From Chrysochromulina parva (Eukaryota; Haptophyta; Prymnesiales; Chrysochromulinaceae): a stretch of 39,002 bases of DNA. Below are positions 18,021 to 27,112 of the stretch, one piece after another (position 1 is the first letter of the stretch; each line of letters starts with the position of its first letter). The stretch spans positions 1 through 39,002 of the forward strand of contig PJAB01000129.1 of NCBI GenBank assembly GCA_002887195.1, written 5' to 3'. The notes under the pieces are model-generated. The model made no database searches and was not told the origin of the DNA. It saw only the letters and a program-made list of their open reading frames with translations. Position numbers and translations under genes: made by a program.

Positions 18021-19436
18021 TCATAAAACCTTCGAAGAGCTCTCTGAAAGCGTCGCCGCTCCCAGCGCGCTTCTCAAGTCGAGTCGCCGCATGTGCTCGG
18101 GAAGGCGCCCCTCGTCGTCGGCCATCACCGCCTCGGCCACCCGCGCGCCGAGCACGGCATGGTAGATCAGCCCGCGCGATCCCAGCCCGCCAAAGAGCCA
18201 CGTTGCCGCACGCGCAGCCCCTGGCGCAGCGGCCGTCGCCGCCTTTGAAGATTTGGTCGCATCCTTTGAAGATTTGGTCGCATCCTTTGAGGATTTGGTT
18301 GCTTCCTTTGAGGATTTGGTTGCTTCCTTTGAGGATTTGGTCGAATCCGATTTGGCGGCTTCCGCTTCACGGGCTGCATCGGGCCCGGCGGCGGCACCGA
18401 GCGGCGGCAGCCGGCCAGCGATCGGAGCGTAGCCCAGGTGCGAGCGCGGCGGGAGCGAGCGCACCCCGGCCTGCACGCCCACGATGCGCGCCGTGGCGAG
18501 CGGTGCATGCATCGCTACGAGGCCGGGCAGCAAGAGCGCACACGCCGCCGTTTCGTCCGCCGGCCGGTTGACTCTCTCTGGTGGATCATACTCGTGCGTG
18601 GCTCCCGCGAGCAGCCGGCGCCCGCCATCCATAGGCACCACATAATCGCCGTTGATCAGCGGCACGCGCAGGGCATCCGGAGCCTCCGGCCGCTGCGCAA
18701 GGATCAGATTCTGTCCGCGGCACGGCCGCAGCGCCTTGGCCAATGCCAGCCCTCGAAGCTCAGCGAGCTCCGTGGCGCCGAAGCCGTTGGCTACGACGAC
18801 CGCGTCGTATGGCGCCTCGCCCGCTGCGGCGACCGCTGCGTGCAGCTCGGCCAACGAGCTCAGCCGCTTGGCGCGCCATCGCACCTCCCCCTCGGCCGTC
18901 TCGGCCCCGATCGCCTCGCATAGCTTCCACAGTGCTTTGAGGTATGCTGGCGTGTCGAGGCTCAGTGCGGACGGTGCAAAAGCTCCGCCGAGCGCGGCTG
19001 TGCCTGCGTGGGCAGCCTGGACCTGTTCACGCGTCCACCACGTTTGATCGAGCGGCCCGTGCGATTCGGCGGATGCACTCACGGCAGCTTGCAAATCGCC
19101 AGCTTGGTCTGCGTCCAATGCGAGTCGCAGCAGCCCTTCGCGGCCACTTAAGCGCGCACCAATGAGCTTCTCGCAGCGCTCGACGAGCGCCGACGTGGCC
19201 TCGAAGCCGTTGCGGCCGAGCCAGATCTCTCGACCGTTGGGACGGAACGGATGCAATAGACCAGCCGCAACTGCTGATGCGCCACCCGTGCCGGGCGTGG
19301 GTTCGGCATCGTAAACATGGACGACACATGCACCACCATCGAGGAGGCTCACCGCCGTGCCGAGGCCGGCAAGTCCGCCGCCTATGATGGCGATCCGCTT
19401 CACGGCAGCGAAGGCGAGGAGGAGCAGTCCGGACAT
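18021..19436 (-). CDS. MnmC-like FAD-dependent oxidoreductase (DAO family)
   Basis: A 471-residue frame from ATG 19436. The N-terminus has a Rossmann FAD-binding motif (IAIIGGGLAGLGTAVSLL, about residues 15-32), followed by ASAVAAGLLHPF, the usual second FAD contact of D-amino-acid-oxidase-like enzymes. The C-terminus has GVQAGVRSLPPRSHLGYAPIAG and FGGLGSRGLIYHAVLGARVAEA. These closely resemble the oxidase half of bacterial MnmC, which oxidises a carboxymethylaminomethyl group on tRNA U34. No methyltransferase half is present, so a separate enzyme would have to supply it; other DAO-family substrates remain possible. A Lys/Ser-rich repeat (five copies of 7 residues) interrupts the domain at about residues 364-398. 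A hydrophobic leader (LLLLAFAAV) precedes the Rossmann fold. Confidence 0.8.
   Translation of the reverse strand: MSGLLLLAFAAVKRIAIIGGGLAGLGTAVSLLDGGACVVHVYDAEPTPGTGGASAVAAGLLHPFRPNGREIWLGRNGFEATSALVERCEKLIGARLSGREGLLRLALDADQAGDLQAAVSASAESHGPLDQTWWTREQVQAAHAGTAALGGAFAPSALSLDTPAYLKALWKLCEAIGAETAEGEVRWRAKRLSSLAELHAAVAAAGEAPYDAVVVANGFGATELAELRGLALAKALRPCRGQNLILAQRPEAPDALRVPLINGDYVVPMDGGRRLLAGATHEYDPPERVNRPADETAACALLLPGLVAMHAPLATARIVGVQAGVRSLPPRSHLGYAPIAGRLPPLGAAAGPDAAREAEAAKSDSTKSSKEATKSSKEATKSSKDATKSSKDATKSSKAATAAAPGAARAATWLFGGLGSRGLIYHAVLGARVAEAVMADDEGRLPEHMRRLDLRSALGAATLSESSSKVL
18240..18346 (-). repeat. 21-bp coding tandem repeat
   Basis: Five copies of a 21-base unit (plus strand CCTTTGARGATTTGGTYGC and variants) encode Ala-Thr-Lys-Ser-Ser-Lys-Glu/Asp on the minus strand. 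They sit within the FAD oxidoreductase, immediately before its conserved C-terminal motif. Confidence 0.9.
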
Positions 19437-19672
19437 AAAACTGTGAAATTACCGAAACTCGCGATGTGAACTTGCCGAAAAGAAGTGCGGAACGCCACGC
19501 AGCTCCATGCCGCCATTCCCTGTAAAATCAACATGTAGAACTTATTACCAAATTGATGTTGCAGATTCAAACTCTCGCGCTCGTCGAGACAAGGCCAGGT
19601 CTCGTCTGGTGACCAATTCATACATGCTATACACATTGCCGTTCTGACACTTAGCAGTTTGGCGGCCCCACC

Positions 19673-20072
19673 TCACCAGAGGTCGCCTCGATCTGGCGGC
19701 GGCGGCAGCTCCGCGTTCTCTGCCTCGAGTCCGCTCTCGCCACCATTCCAGAGGCCCCACTGGTGGAGCCTTTGCTCGAGCTGTGCAATAGTCTTCAAGT
19801 CGGAGATGCGCATCTCGTCGAGTGACGAAACCCAGGCCCGCTCGGATCGCAACGTGCGCGCGCTCGCGGCCGCGTCGGCATGTGCCCGACACAGCGCCTC
19901 GAGGTCGGCTTGGTGGGCGGCGCGCCTGTGAGCGAGCTCCTGCTCGAGCTCGCTCAGCTGCGCCCGGAGCTGTACGACTGCACCGCGCAGGGCGGCGGCA
20001 TCGTTCAGCGGCACACGCGCGTGGGCAGAGGGAGGGCTCGACACGGCGTTTGACATGGCTGCTGGCCCACCG

Positions 20073-20113
<41 letters not shown>

Positions 20114-21271
20114 TCTCAGGCCGCCTCCACTGCCGCCGCTGCCACGGCGGCTCGCTCGTGCGCCGGCGTCGCGGCCGTGCGAGCCACCGAGCGCGGCGAG
20201 GCTGCTATGCATAAACGGTGCGTGCAGCGGAGGAGAGAGCTCCTCTGCCAAGATAGGAGGTGGCGGCGGCGGCGGCTGCGTCCACACACTCACAAACGGT
20301 CTGTGCTCCTCGTCAGTCGCGGCGGCGGCGGCGAAGGAAGCGGCGGCGGTGTCGCGCGGTAGCGACGGTGTTGCGCAGCCTGGCGTGAGCCCCCTAGCGG
20401 CCGTCGCCGAGGGCACCGGGAGCAACGATGGCGGCGGAAGGCCCGCCGCCCGTCGTCGGCGCTCCTCACGTTCCGTGCGAAGCCTATCGACCTCTGCCTG
20501 GAGGGTGCTCACGCGCTCGAGGGCGCGGGCGAGCTGCGGGCGCAGCTCCTCGCCCTCATCGGCGACGCGCGCCAGATGCACCTGCAGCTGGTGGCACCGC
20601 TGCACCGAGAGTACGTATTGGGTACGCATCTCCTCGGACTCGCGAATCGGACTGCTCCCCTCGCCCTCGCGGGGGCTCGTTGCGGCGGACTGGTGCGGCT
20701 GCAGCATGCTGCCGCTGGCCGCGCCGTCGCGAGGACCCGCCGCGCCCTCGGAGCTGCCCGGCACTGCTGCCGCCGCTGCCGCCGCCACGCGCGCGCTGCT
20801 GCCGCCGCCGCCGTCCCGTAACAAGGACTGGAGTTGCTCGTGCAGAAAGCGGCACTCGGCCTGCGCGTCGTGCATGCCGCGCACGGCGGTTTCCGCCGCC
20901 TCGCGCAGTCGCGAAGCGTATCCGCGGTCCAATGCGCCCACCCACTGCCGCTCGAGCCGCGCCACCTCGGCGATGAGCACGCACTGCGTCACACGGTGCG
21001 CCGCCGCCTCCACCCGGAGGCGCCCCTGCAGCATGGCCATGCCACGCCGCCCTTCGTCGAGCGCCGCGCGCGCCTTGCGCAACGCATCCTGCTCTGCGCG
21101 CAGCTCGCTCCGCGTCGCCTTGCACTCCGCGTGCATGTCGAGCAGCGCATCTTCCGTCGCGCGCAGCTTCTGCTCCAGGTCTTGCTGCCCGCCGCCCTGC
21201 TTGCGCAGGTCGTCGATGATCGAGCCCAGTAGCGCATTCTCCTCGAGGAGCGACGAGGTGGTGGCAGGCAT
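19673..21271 (-). CDS. Coiled-coil protein with Gly-rich linker
   Basis: The first in-frame ATG is at 21271 (532 residues; the open frame extends to 21328 without an ATG). Residues about 8-165 and 210-275 are long Glu/Arg/Ala/Leu heptad regions. They are separated and followed by disordered stretches: poly-Ala near 180, poly-Pro near 330 and a run of 13 Gly near 390. A further coiled coil lies at about 425-505. The protein ends in PPPPDRGDLW. There is no membrane segment, signal peptide or enzymatic motif. It probably acts as a structural or scaffold protein; no family is recognised. Confidence 0.65.
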
Positions 21272-21602
21272 CCTTGGAGAGGCCGGTACTTTGAGAGCTG
21301 GCGTGTCCAAGGGACCACCTGCGTCCACTGAAGTGGCCGTATTGGACGCGCAGAGGCAGAACGCGGGAAGGCGGCGCTTGTCAAGTCAAGTCAAGTCAAG
21401 TCAAGGCCACCGACAAGAATGAGACGTTGATTTTGTGCGTTACGCAGACCTTCAGATGCACGTATCACCTTCAAGAAACGCCGTGAACAGCCGTGCCACG
21501 TCACGGTGCAACGGAGAGCAGTTTGAAGAGAGCAGTTCGAAGTCATGTATCCTTGTGGACGACGGGACCAACGGGCAGCGCCTCGACCGAACAAGGGAGC
21601 GA
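21272..21602. promoter_or_regulatory. Candidate bidirectional promoter with (GTCAA)5
   Basis: This is the space between a minus-strand ATG (21271) and the plus-strand ATG of the PH-domain gene (21603). It holds five perfect copies of GTCAA at 21380-21404; read toward the minus-strand gene this is (TTGAC)5. A related TTGAC/TTGCC array lies upstream of EMC5 at 27434-27469. The PH frame stays open upstream to 21435, so the true start might be an ATG at 21456 and part of this region could be coding. Confidence 0.3.
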
Positions 21603-22918
21603 ATGACCTTCGGCCAGCGTGCGCGCGCGGGTGACATCGACAGGCCGAGTGGTGGCGTGATCGGCATGCTCGTGCGCTCCGCGTCTTTTGGACGTCGCGA
21701 GAAGCCTTCACGCAGGCCGGACCCGCCCACTGAGACTGAGGAGTCGTCACATTCGCCCACGGACTCTCGCTCTGGCACGCCGGAAGCCGATCGCATCGTG
21801 AAGTCTAACTTCGTCGAGAAGACAGAGCCGAAGCCCATCATGACCGACCGTCAGTTTGGCTGGCTGCAGAAGAAGCACCACCGGTGCGTGCAAAACGCAT
21901 GCATGTCCTTATGCTTGCACGGCAGAGCGGCCGCCGGGCCAAGTGCGAGAGCCGACGGCGCATGCGCACGCTGCATTGGGCACCGCTCGCCTCGCACGCG
22001 CGTGCCTCCTGCGCTCACGCCTCTCGATCTCCTCCCCTTGCTTCCCAACTGCCCTGGTTCTGTGCAGAAGCGGCGGTTGGGCGAAGCGCTACTTTTATGT
22101 GGACGAGACGCGCGGCACGCTGAGCTACGCCAAGTCGGTGATGAGCGTGACGAAGAAGGTGACACCCTCTGCGGTGCTGCCTCTCGCCGACGTGACGAGC
22201 ATCGAGGCGCTCGACGACGACCCTTGCACCTTCGTGATCAAGTGCCCGCCCATCCACCTGACCGTCGCTGCCGTCTCGCCTAAGGAAGCAAAGGTGTGGA
22301 TGACGCAGCTCGAGCTGCGTGCGCAGGTGTGGCGCGAGAAGCAGAACGCCAAGCAGCCCGTTGCCACCGCCGAGATGCTCCAGGCGATGCTTCGCCGCCC
22401 GGCCTCTGGCGCCGGCTCGAGCGTTCGTTCGGAGGCCGATGGCGACTCCTCCACGACACCCTCTCTGCTGAGCTCGCGTGACGTGTCGCACGAGCCGTCG
22501 CGCGCGGCCTCGCCCGAGGGCGACGCTGGCCACAGCGTCGGCGCCGACCCGCTCCAGCCGCGCCCCGCGCGAGCGACGCGTGAGCGTCGGGGACGTCGGT
22601 CGGCCACTCCGCCTGCCACGACGGAGGAACTCGGCGCAGAAGGGTTGGGGCTGCCCAAGGCGCCGTCGGCCGAGGATACCGGGGCGGGGCTGGCGCTCGG
22701 CTCTCCGATGCTCGAGCTGCCGCATGCGCCCGCGGCCGACGAAGCCCAGGAGCTCGATCGGGAGATCGCCGAGGCGGTCGCCGAGGGACGAGCCCCTGCC
22801 TCGTGGGCAGTCCCCTGTGCACATGCGTTGCCGCCGCCGGTGGTTGTGCCATGTGAGATCGAGGCCGAGGCCAAGGCGACGCCCGTAGCAGCGCCAGGCT
22901 CGAAGCGCGCGGCGCAGC

Positions 22919-22956
<38 letters not shown>

Positions 22957-23478
22957 TCGCCGGTCGACGCTGTCCAGACAGTGGAATGGGATTCCGGTGA
23001 TGAGGACGTGGAGCCGGATCGGGTCAACTCGGCGAACCGTGCCGACGGCCCGCGCGCCTCGCCGCCGATGCGCTCCGCGGCGCCCGTGCCCCTGTCCCAG
23101 ATCATCGCGAACGACGACGACGATGATGACGAGGCGCAGGAGGTCGACATTGTGCGCGAGGCAGAGGAGGCGCGCGAACGTGTGCGCCAGCAGTCGGCAA
23201 GACAGCGGGCGGAGCGCGCACCGCCGACGCTAGCAGTGGAGGACGAGTCTGCGGAGGCGCAGGGCGCTGCGCCCGACGAGGTCGCGGGGCGGCTGCCCTC
23301 GCCCGGAGTCGACCGGTGGGACGATGGCGACGACGACTGGGGCGATGAGGAGGAGGATCCGCGAACCGCGCCGGCCGCGCCCGTGTCTCCACGCGTCGTA
23401 AGCGGCGTCCTCAGCGCGCCCGGCATTGTGGCGGACGAGAACTTTGCAGAAGACAACTGGGACAATGACGAAGAGTGA
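21603..23478 (+). CDS. PH-domain protein with acidic-Trp tail, two exons
   Basis: Exon 1 is 21603-21883 and exon 2 is 22068-23478, joined in phase 2 (CG|A, Arg), giving 563 residues. The join restores a pleckstrin-homology domain split by the intron: FGWLQKKHHR from exon 1 runs into SGGWAKRYFYVDETRGTLSY in exon 2. It ends with a typical PH C-terminal helix (PKEAKVWMTQLELRAQVW). PH domains bind phosphoinositides or proteins at membranes. The remainder is disordered, with a poly-Ala run near residue 380. Three Trp-acidic clusters follow: VEWDSGDED near 399, RWDDGDDDWGDEEED near 510 and NWDNDEE at the very end. Such W-acidic motifs are known ligands of kinesin light chain TPRs; that partner is only a suggestion here. 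An alternative start is ATG 21456. Confidence 0.8.
21884..22067 (+). other. Intron in the PH-domain gene
   Basis: 184 bases, donor GTGCGT, acceptor CTGTGCAG after a pyrimidine-rich stretch. Removal joins the two halves of the PH domain in frame. Confidence 0.85.
22910..22958 (+). repeat. GCC trinucleotide run (poly-Ala)
   Basis: An in-frame GCC run encoding about 13 alanines in the linker of the PH-domain protein. Similar GC-rich triplet runs occur at 9144-9170 and 20071-20111. Confidence 0.8.
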
Positions 23479-24287
23479 GGTGACGAAGAGTGAGGGGCAC
23501 AGCACTTGCCATCGAGGATGGGCCTGTGCACGTTTACGCGCGCCGACCTCGGCAGTCCTATAGCGGCGGGAGCATCCCACTTTAACGGGCGATCGAGGAG
23601 GAGCAGCCCACCTGATGGGCGATCGAGGAGGAGCATCCCACTTTAACGGGCGATCGAGGAGGAGCAGCCCACCTGATGGGTGATCGAGGAGGAGCAGCCC
23701 ACCTTAACGGGCGATCGAGGAGGAGCAGCCCACCTGATGGGCGATCGCGGAGGAGCAGCCCACCTGATGGGCGATCGCGGAGGAGCAGCCCACTTTAACG
23801 GGCGATCGAGAGGAGGGGCGGCCTGCTGAGTCACCAATATATTTATGCGCAGGATCCACAGGGATTGCTTCGAGAAGGTGGCATGAGGTATGATGTATCC
23901 TTGACCATGTGCTTCCATACACTGTGGTGTCGTTTGTATCAGACTTCAGAGTTCAGTGCAAGCTGTCGCCCCCGCCCCCGAGCCCGTGCGGTGGCCGCGT
24001 GGCCGCTGGCCCGTGCAGCTCCAGCTGCAGGAGGGACCGGAGGAGCGAGCCTGCGTGGGTTACTTTCAAACTTTGCGGCCGTCGTATGGTCCGTACGGTA
24101 TACGACGTACTCTTACGTCTTACGAACCGAAACGCATCAATGATCAGTGTGGTGGTCCAGAATTTAATTTTCGACGTCCACGACGCTCGCCGCGCGTTCG
24201 CCACGGGCCCAACGGCTCACGGCACCGGGCACGCATTCTCGATGTACGTTGTACGATCTGATGACCGTCACGCGACCGGGATAAGTT
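23479..24287. other. Intergenic region between convergent genes, with minisatellite
   Basis: About 810 bases between the 3' ends of the PH gene (+) and the FkbM gene (-). It holds the 30/31-bp minisatellite at 23569-23812. The rest (23820-24287) contains no credible gene; it is partly less GC-rich, with short stop-bounded frames only. Confidence 0.45.
23569..23812. repeat. 30/31-bp minisatellite, about 8 copies, two unit types
   Basis: The unit is GGAGCAKCCCAC, then either TTTAACGGG (31-base type) or CTGATGGG (30-base type), then CGATCGAGGA. The two types partly alternate (31, 30, 31, 30, 31-like, 30, 30, 31). Copies are head to tail with no spacer. The array contains many GATC/CGATCG sites. 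Non-coding by position, between two convergent genes. Confidence 0.92.
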
Positions 24288-25583
24288 TCATGGTTTGGGC
24301 GCCCCGAAAGCATCGGTGGCCAAGCAATCGACCGTCCGCTTGCACCACACGGCTGTGCCGGCCATCACCATCCGGCGACTCTTCTTGATCTGCGCCTTGA
24401 AAGGCGAGACAGCGCGGGCACGCGCGCTCGCATTCGTGAGGAGCTCACCTGAGACACGCAACGCCTCCGCGCTGCCCTGAACGGCTATGATCGAATATCG
24501 ATCAAGTCGATCCAGGTGAGCATTGAGCCCCTCGTTGTACACGCTAAGAAACGCAACCGAATCCGCTTGGTCGTCGGCTTGACGCCAACCAAAGCACGCT
24601 TGCAAGACGTTCGTGAGCGGGTTGCGCACGTCCTCTGCCTCGACGAAGGTGCCGTTAACGCGTTGCAGAGCGAGCAACGAAGGCAGCAGCATCAGGTCCT
24701 CGCCCCGCGCGGATCTCGAGGCGCGCAGCTCGCAGCCCGGATTAAAGAGCAGGTCGGCCCGGCGGTAGAGCAGGCTGTTGTGCACGGTGAATGGGAGCGG
24801 CTGGAAGCCGGAGAGAAGCAGATGGCGATTGACCCGCGCGTCTTTGAGCGGGTCAAGCCCATCAGCCTCGACCATCACGATCGAGACGACTGAGAGGTTT
24901 GCCGTCTGCAGCACTCTATCCTCGGCACCTTCCACATCTATAGACAGCAGTCCTACGTGCGATAAGGCCGCCTCTCGCGCAAGTTGCGCGAGCGGCCTAC
25001 ACGGCACTATCGACCTCGCGCTCGGTTTCCGGTTGAAAGCCTGGTTCCAGCGCCCCCAGAGTTGCAAGTATCCCTCGCTCATGTCGTCCGTAGACCCGGA
25101 TATCTCCTGTGCCCACTTTGTTACGGAAATGTTCCCGGCGGGGTCGCACACGCCTGCGTGGATGCATGTGTTGCTCAATTGGCCGTGGCTCGACCCGTGG
25201 CTTCCGCAGCGACTGGCGTTGAGTCGCTGCGCTGAAACCGGATTGGCCTCAATGAGCAACCCGTGCCAGCCGAAGCATCTCTCCAGAGCTAGCGTGTTGC
25301 TGAGAGAGACACCATTGAATGCCCCGAGCTCCACAAAGGTTCGGTGATTGACTGGGAGTGCAAGTAGCAGTGGCAGCAGCTGGAGATCCTCGCTCCACTG
25401 AGATCGAGAGTGAGCAACCATGCATCTCGCGCTGGCATGGCTCAGCGCAGGAGTACCCGTGCTGCTGCCCGTTGCTGGGTTGGAGTCCAGATAAGACGAC
25501 CAGGGTGCAACGAGCCGCTCTGTGCGAGGTGCAACACGCTTCAGGTTGCGCACTTTCACTCTCAGCTCCTCTTCGGATTCCAT
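24288..25583 (-). CDS. FkbM-family methyltransferase with degenerate internal duplicate
   Basis: A 431-residue frame from ATG 25583, with an in-frame TGA directly upstream. Residues about 63-260 are an FkbM-type methyltransferase: EDLQLLPLLLAL, motif I TFVELGAFNGVSLSNTLALE, then CFGWHGLLIEANP, and later LLSIDVEGAEDRVL (the family signature D-E-G-E/A region). FkbM enzymes O-methylate sugars and small molecules. From about residue 291 a second copy begins: EDLMLLPSLLALQRVNGTFVE, then LTNVLQACFGWRQ. It aligns closely with the first copy but lacks the Gly-rich SAM loop (ELGAFNG has become EAEDVRN). It then drifts into an unrecognised sequence containing SVAFLSVYNEGLNAHL. There is no N-terminal membrane anchor in this frame. 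The gene diverges from the hydroxylase-like gene across a 302-base gap. Confidence 0.8.
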   Translation of the reverse strand: MESEEELRVKVRNLKRVAPRTERLVAPWSSYLDSNPATGSSTGTPALSHASARCMVAHSRSQWSEDLQLLPLLLALPVNHRTFVELGAFNGVSLSNTLALERCFGWHGLLIEANPVSAQRLNASRCGSHGSSHGQLSNTCIHAGVCDPAGNISVTKWAQEISGSTDDMSEGYLQLWGRWNQAFNRKPSARSIVPCRPLAQLAREAALSHVGLLSIDVEGAEDRVLQTANLSVVSIVMVEADGLDPLKDARVNRHLLLSGFQPLPFTVHNSLLYRRADLLFNPGCELRASRSARGEDLMLLPSLLALQRVNGTFVEAEDVRNPLTNVLQACFGWRQADDQADSVAFLSVYNEGLNAHLDRLDRYSIIAVQGSAEALRVSGELLTNASARARAVSPFKAQIKKSRRMVMAGTAVWCKRTVDCLATDAFGAPKP

Positions 25584-25885
25584 TCACTGCACGAGGCACA
25601 CCTTCTCGCGGCGCGAGGTCCTCTGGCGCGTAAAATGGCTGTTGGAGCCACCTCGTGGGTGGGAGAGGACGAGCCTAGGACGAGCCAGTGGGGGAGAGGT
25701 CCCTCGCGCAGGAGACGCGCGATCGGCCTTTCTTGGGCTTTTTTGCGGAGTTCCGATTCGTTGCGTGAAGCGTCGAAACACACAGAACCTTTTGAGAGTC
25801 ACCAGGCCTTGGTCTCGTGTGAGAGGGATTCGATCTTTCAATTCCTGAGCACTGCGGAATTCATTCACACTGGAGCGTCGGGACG
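25584..25885. promoter_or_regulatory. Candidate bidirectional promoter region
   Basis: This 302-base gap separates the divergent ATGs of the FkbM gene (25583, minus) and the hydroxylase-like gene (25886, plus). It must hold both 5' regions. No recognised motif or repeat stands out. Confidence 0.3.
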
Positions 25886-27112
25886 ATGCTCACTCTCTCG
25901 GAAGTGCTGCAAAGACCGTCGACCGCGCTTACGACAACATGCGTGACAACACGCGTGAGACTGTTGACAAGCTGCGCAACGGGAAACCGCAAACGCGACG
26001 TTTTCCGAGCGCTGAGCCGCGAAGATCGAGCAAAGTTCATCGATCGGCTGGACTGCGATTGCCGAGCTGCTGGAGCCTTGCCTGCGGAGCTGACGCGCTT
26101 TCGCGAGCTGTGCGACGCGATGGCGGATGACGATGCGCCACAGTGGCAGGTTCTCGAAACCGGACAGGTGGTTAACACGGCCAAGCACTTTCCGAGCCTA
26201 ACCGCCAAGCCGCACTGGGATCGCTCTGGCGACTCGGCTGCAGAGGACCCGTTCCCGTGGCTGCGCCGGCTCGAGTCCTACGCACCGGTGATCGCCAAGG
26301 AGCTCCGCGAGGTTTGTGACCGCGAGTTGCCGGTGGGATATTGCCTCGGCCCTGCCCATCGCCGTTCGATGATGCGGTTGCCTGGGCTGACCGAAACAGA
26401 GCGCTCCATCTTCGTGCCTGGCTTCGATGACCAGCAAACGAACGGCTACTGCCACACAGTGCTCGTGACAAACGACACGCCGCAAAAGGTGGCTGCGCTC
26501 TTCCCCCAGACGATGGCCGCGCTGGATGCGTGCGCGGTGCCTTATGGCGTGCGGCTCGTCGCCTTTGGCAAGCAGCTCCCGCGCACAGCCCTCCATTGGC
26601 ACTCGGACGGACGCAATTTCATGCTCACCGCGCATCTGCCGCTCGCCGGCCCGACTCGGCGCACGGGCGCGCGCACGCCGCCCTTTCCTGGGCCGGCAGC
26701 GCGGAGCGAGGGCCCAGGCGGCCGTTCACCATTCCCTGCCGTCAATAAGCGCGAGGGTGTTGCAGGCATGATCCTCTCGCCATTGCTCGCGCCTGGCGGC
26801 ACGAGAGGCCGGTCGGTGCGTGAACGGCTTGTTGGATGGCTCAGCTCCTTGGGCCGCGGAGGCAGACGAGGCCAGTCCAAGGTTCAGGCCGTCTCTCGTA
26901 GCTGGAGGTCAACGCCTCAAGACGCGGCGCCGGGGGGCACGGGTGTCGTCTTCGACACCACGTTCATGCACTCAGCATACAACGATGGCGACGTGCCCGC
27001 AGAAATCCTCTTCATCGACTTTTGGCACCCGGAGCTCTCGAGCGCAGAGCAGACCGCGATAACGTGCTTACAAAGGTTGCTCCGGGAAGAGGGCGAGGCG
27101 GGTGGCGTGTGA
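25886..27112 (+). CDS. Aspartyl/asparaginyl beta-hydroxylase-like protein
   Basis: A 408-residue frame from ATG 25886. The C-terminal part matches the AspH family of Fe(II)/2-oxoglutarate oxygenases. It has an iron-ligand segment LHWHSDGRNFMLTAHLPL (about residues 238-255, with an HxD) and then GVVFDTTFMHSAYNDGDVP, followed by EILFIDFWHPEL (about 352-383). The second His is present. The Arg that in AspH binds the 2-oxoglutarate carboxylate, ten residues after that His, reads Ala here. Between the two halves lies a low-complexity insert of about 95 residues, unusual for the family. It may include an unrecognised intron: GTGCGT at 26816 and CAG at 26885-26887 would remove exactly 72 bases in frame, but this is unproven. 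No N-terminal anchor is visible. Confidence 0.7.
   Translation: MLTLSEVLQRPSTALTTTCVTTRVRLLTSCATGNRKRDVFRALSREDRAKFIDRLDCDCRAAGALPAELTRFRELCDAMADDDAPQWQVLETGQVVNTAKHFPSLTAKPHWDRSGDSAAEDPFPWLRRLESYAPVIAKELREVCDRELPVGYCLGPAHRRSMMRLPGLTETERSIFVPGFDDQQTNGYCHTVLVTNDTPQKVAALFPQTMAALDACAVPYGVRLVAFGKQLPRTALHWHSDGRNFMLTAHLPLAGPTRRTGARTPPFPGPAARSEGPGGRSPFPAVNKREGVAGMILSPLLAPGGTRGRSVRERLVGWLSSLGRGGRRGQSKVQAVSRSWRSTPQDAAPGGTGVVFDTTFMHSAYNDGDVPAEILFIDFWHPELSSAEQTAITCLQRLLREEGEAGGV

Noticed and set aside
20055..21422. Plus-strand frame of 455 residues opening with poly-Pro
   Set aside because: Antisense to the coiled-coil gene; Ser/Arg/Ala-rich and without any domain. The coiled-coil heptads on the minus strand are more protein-like.
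22125..23636. Minus-strand frame of 503 residues
   Set aside because: Antisense to the PH-domain gene, whose splice-restored domain is convincing. The frame also runs into the minisatellite.
23569..23812. CRISPR-like array
   Set aside because: Units are contiguous with no unique spacers, and the setting is a eukaryotic chromosome.
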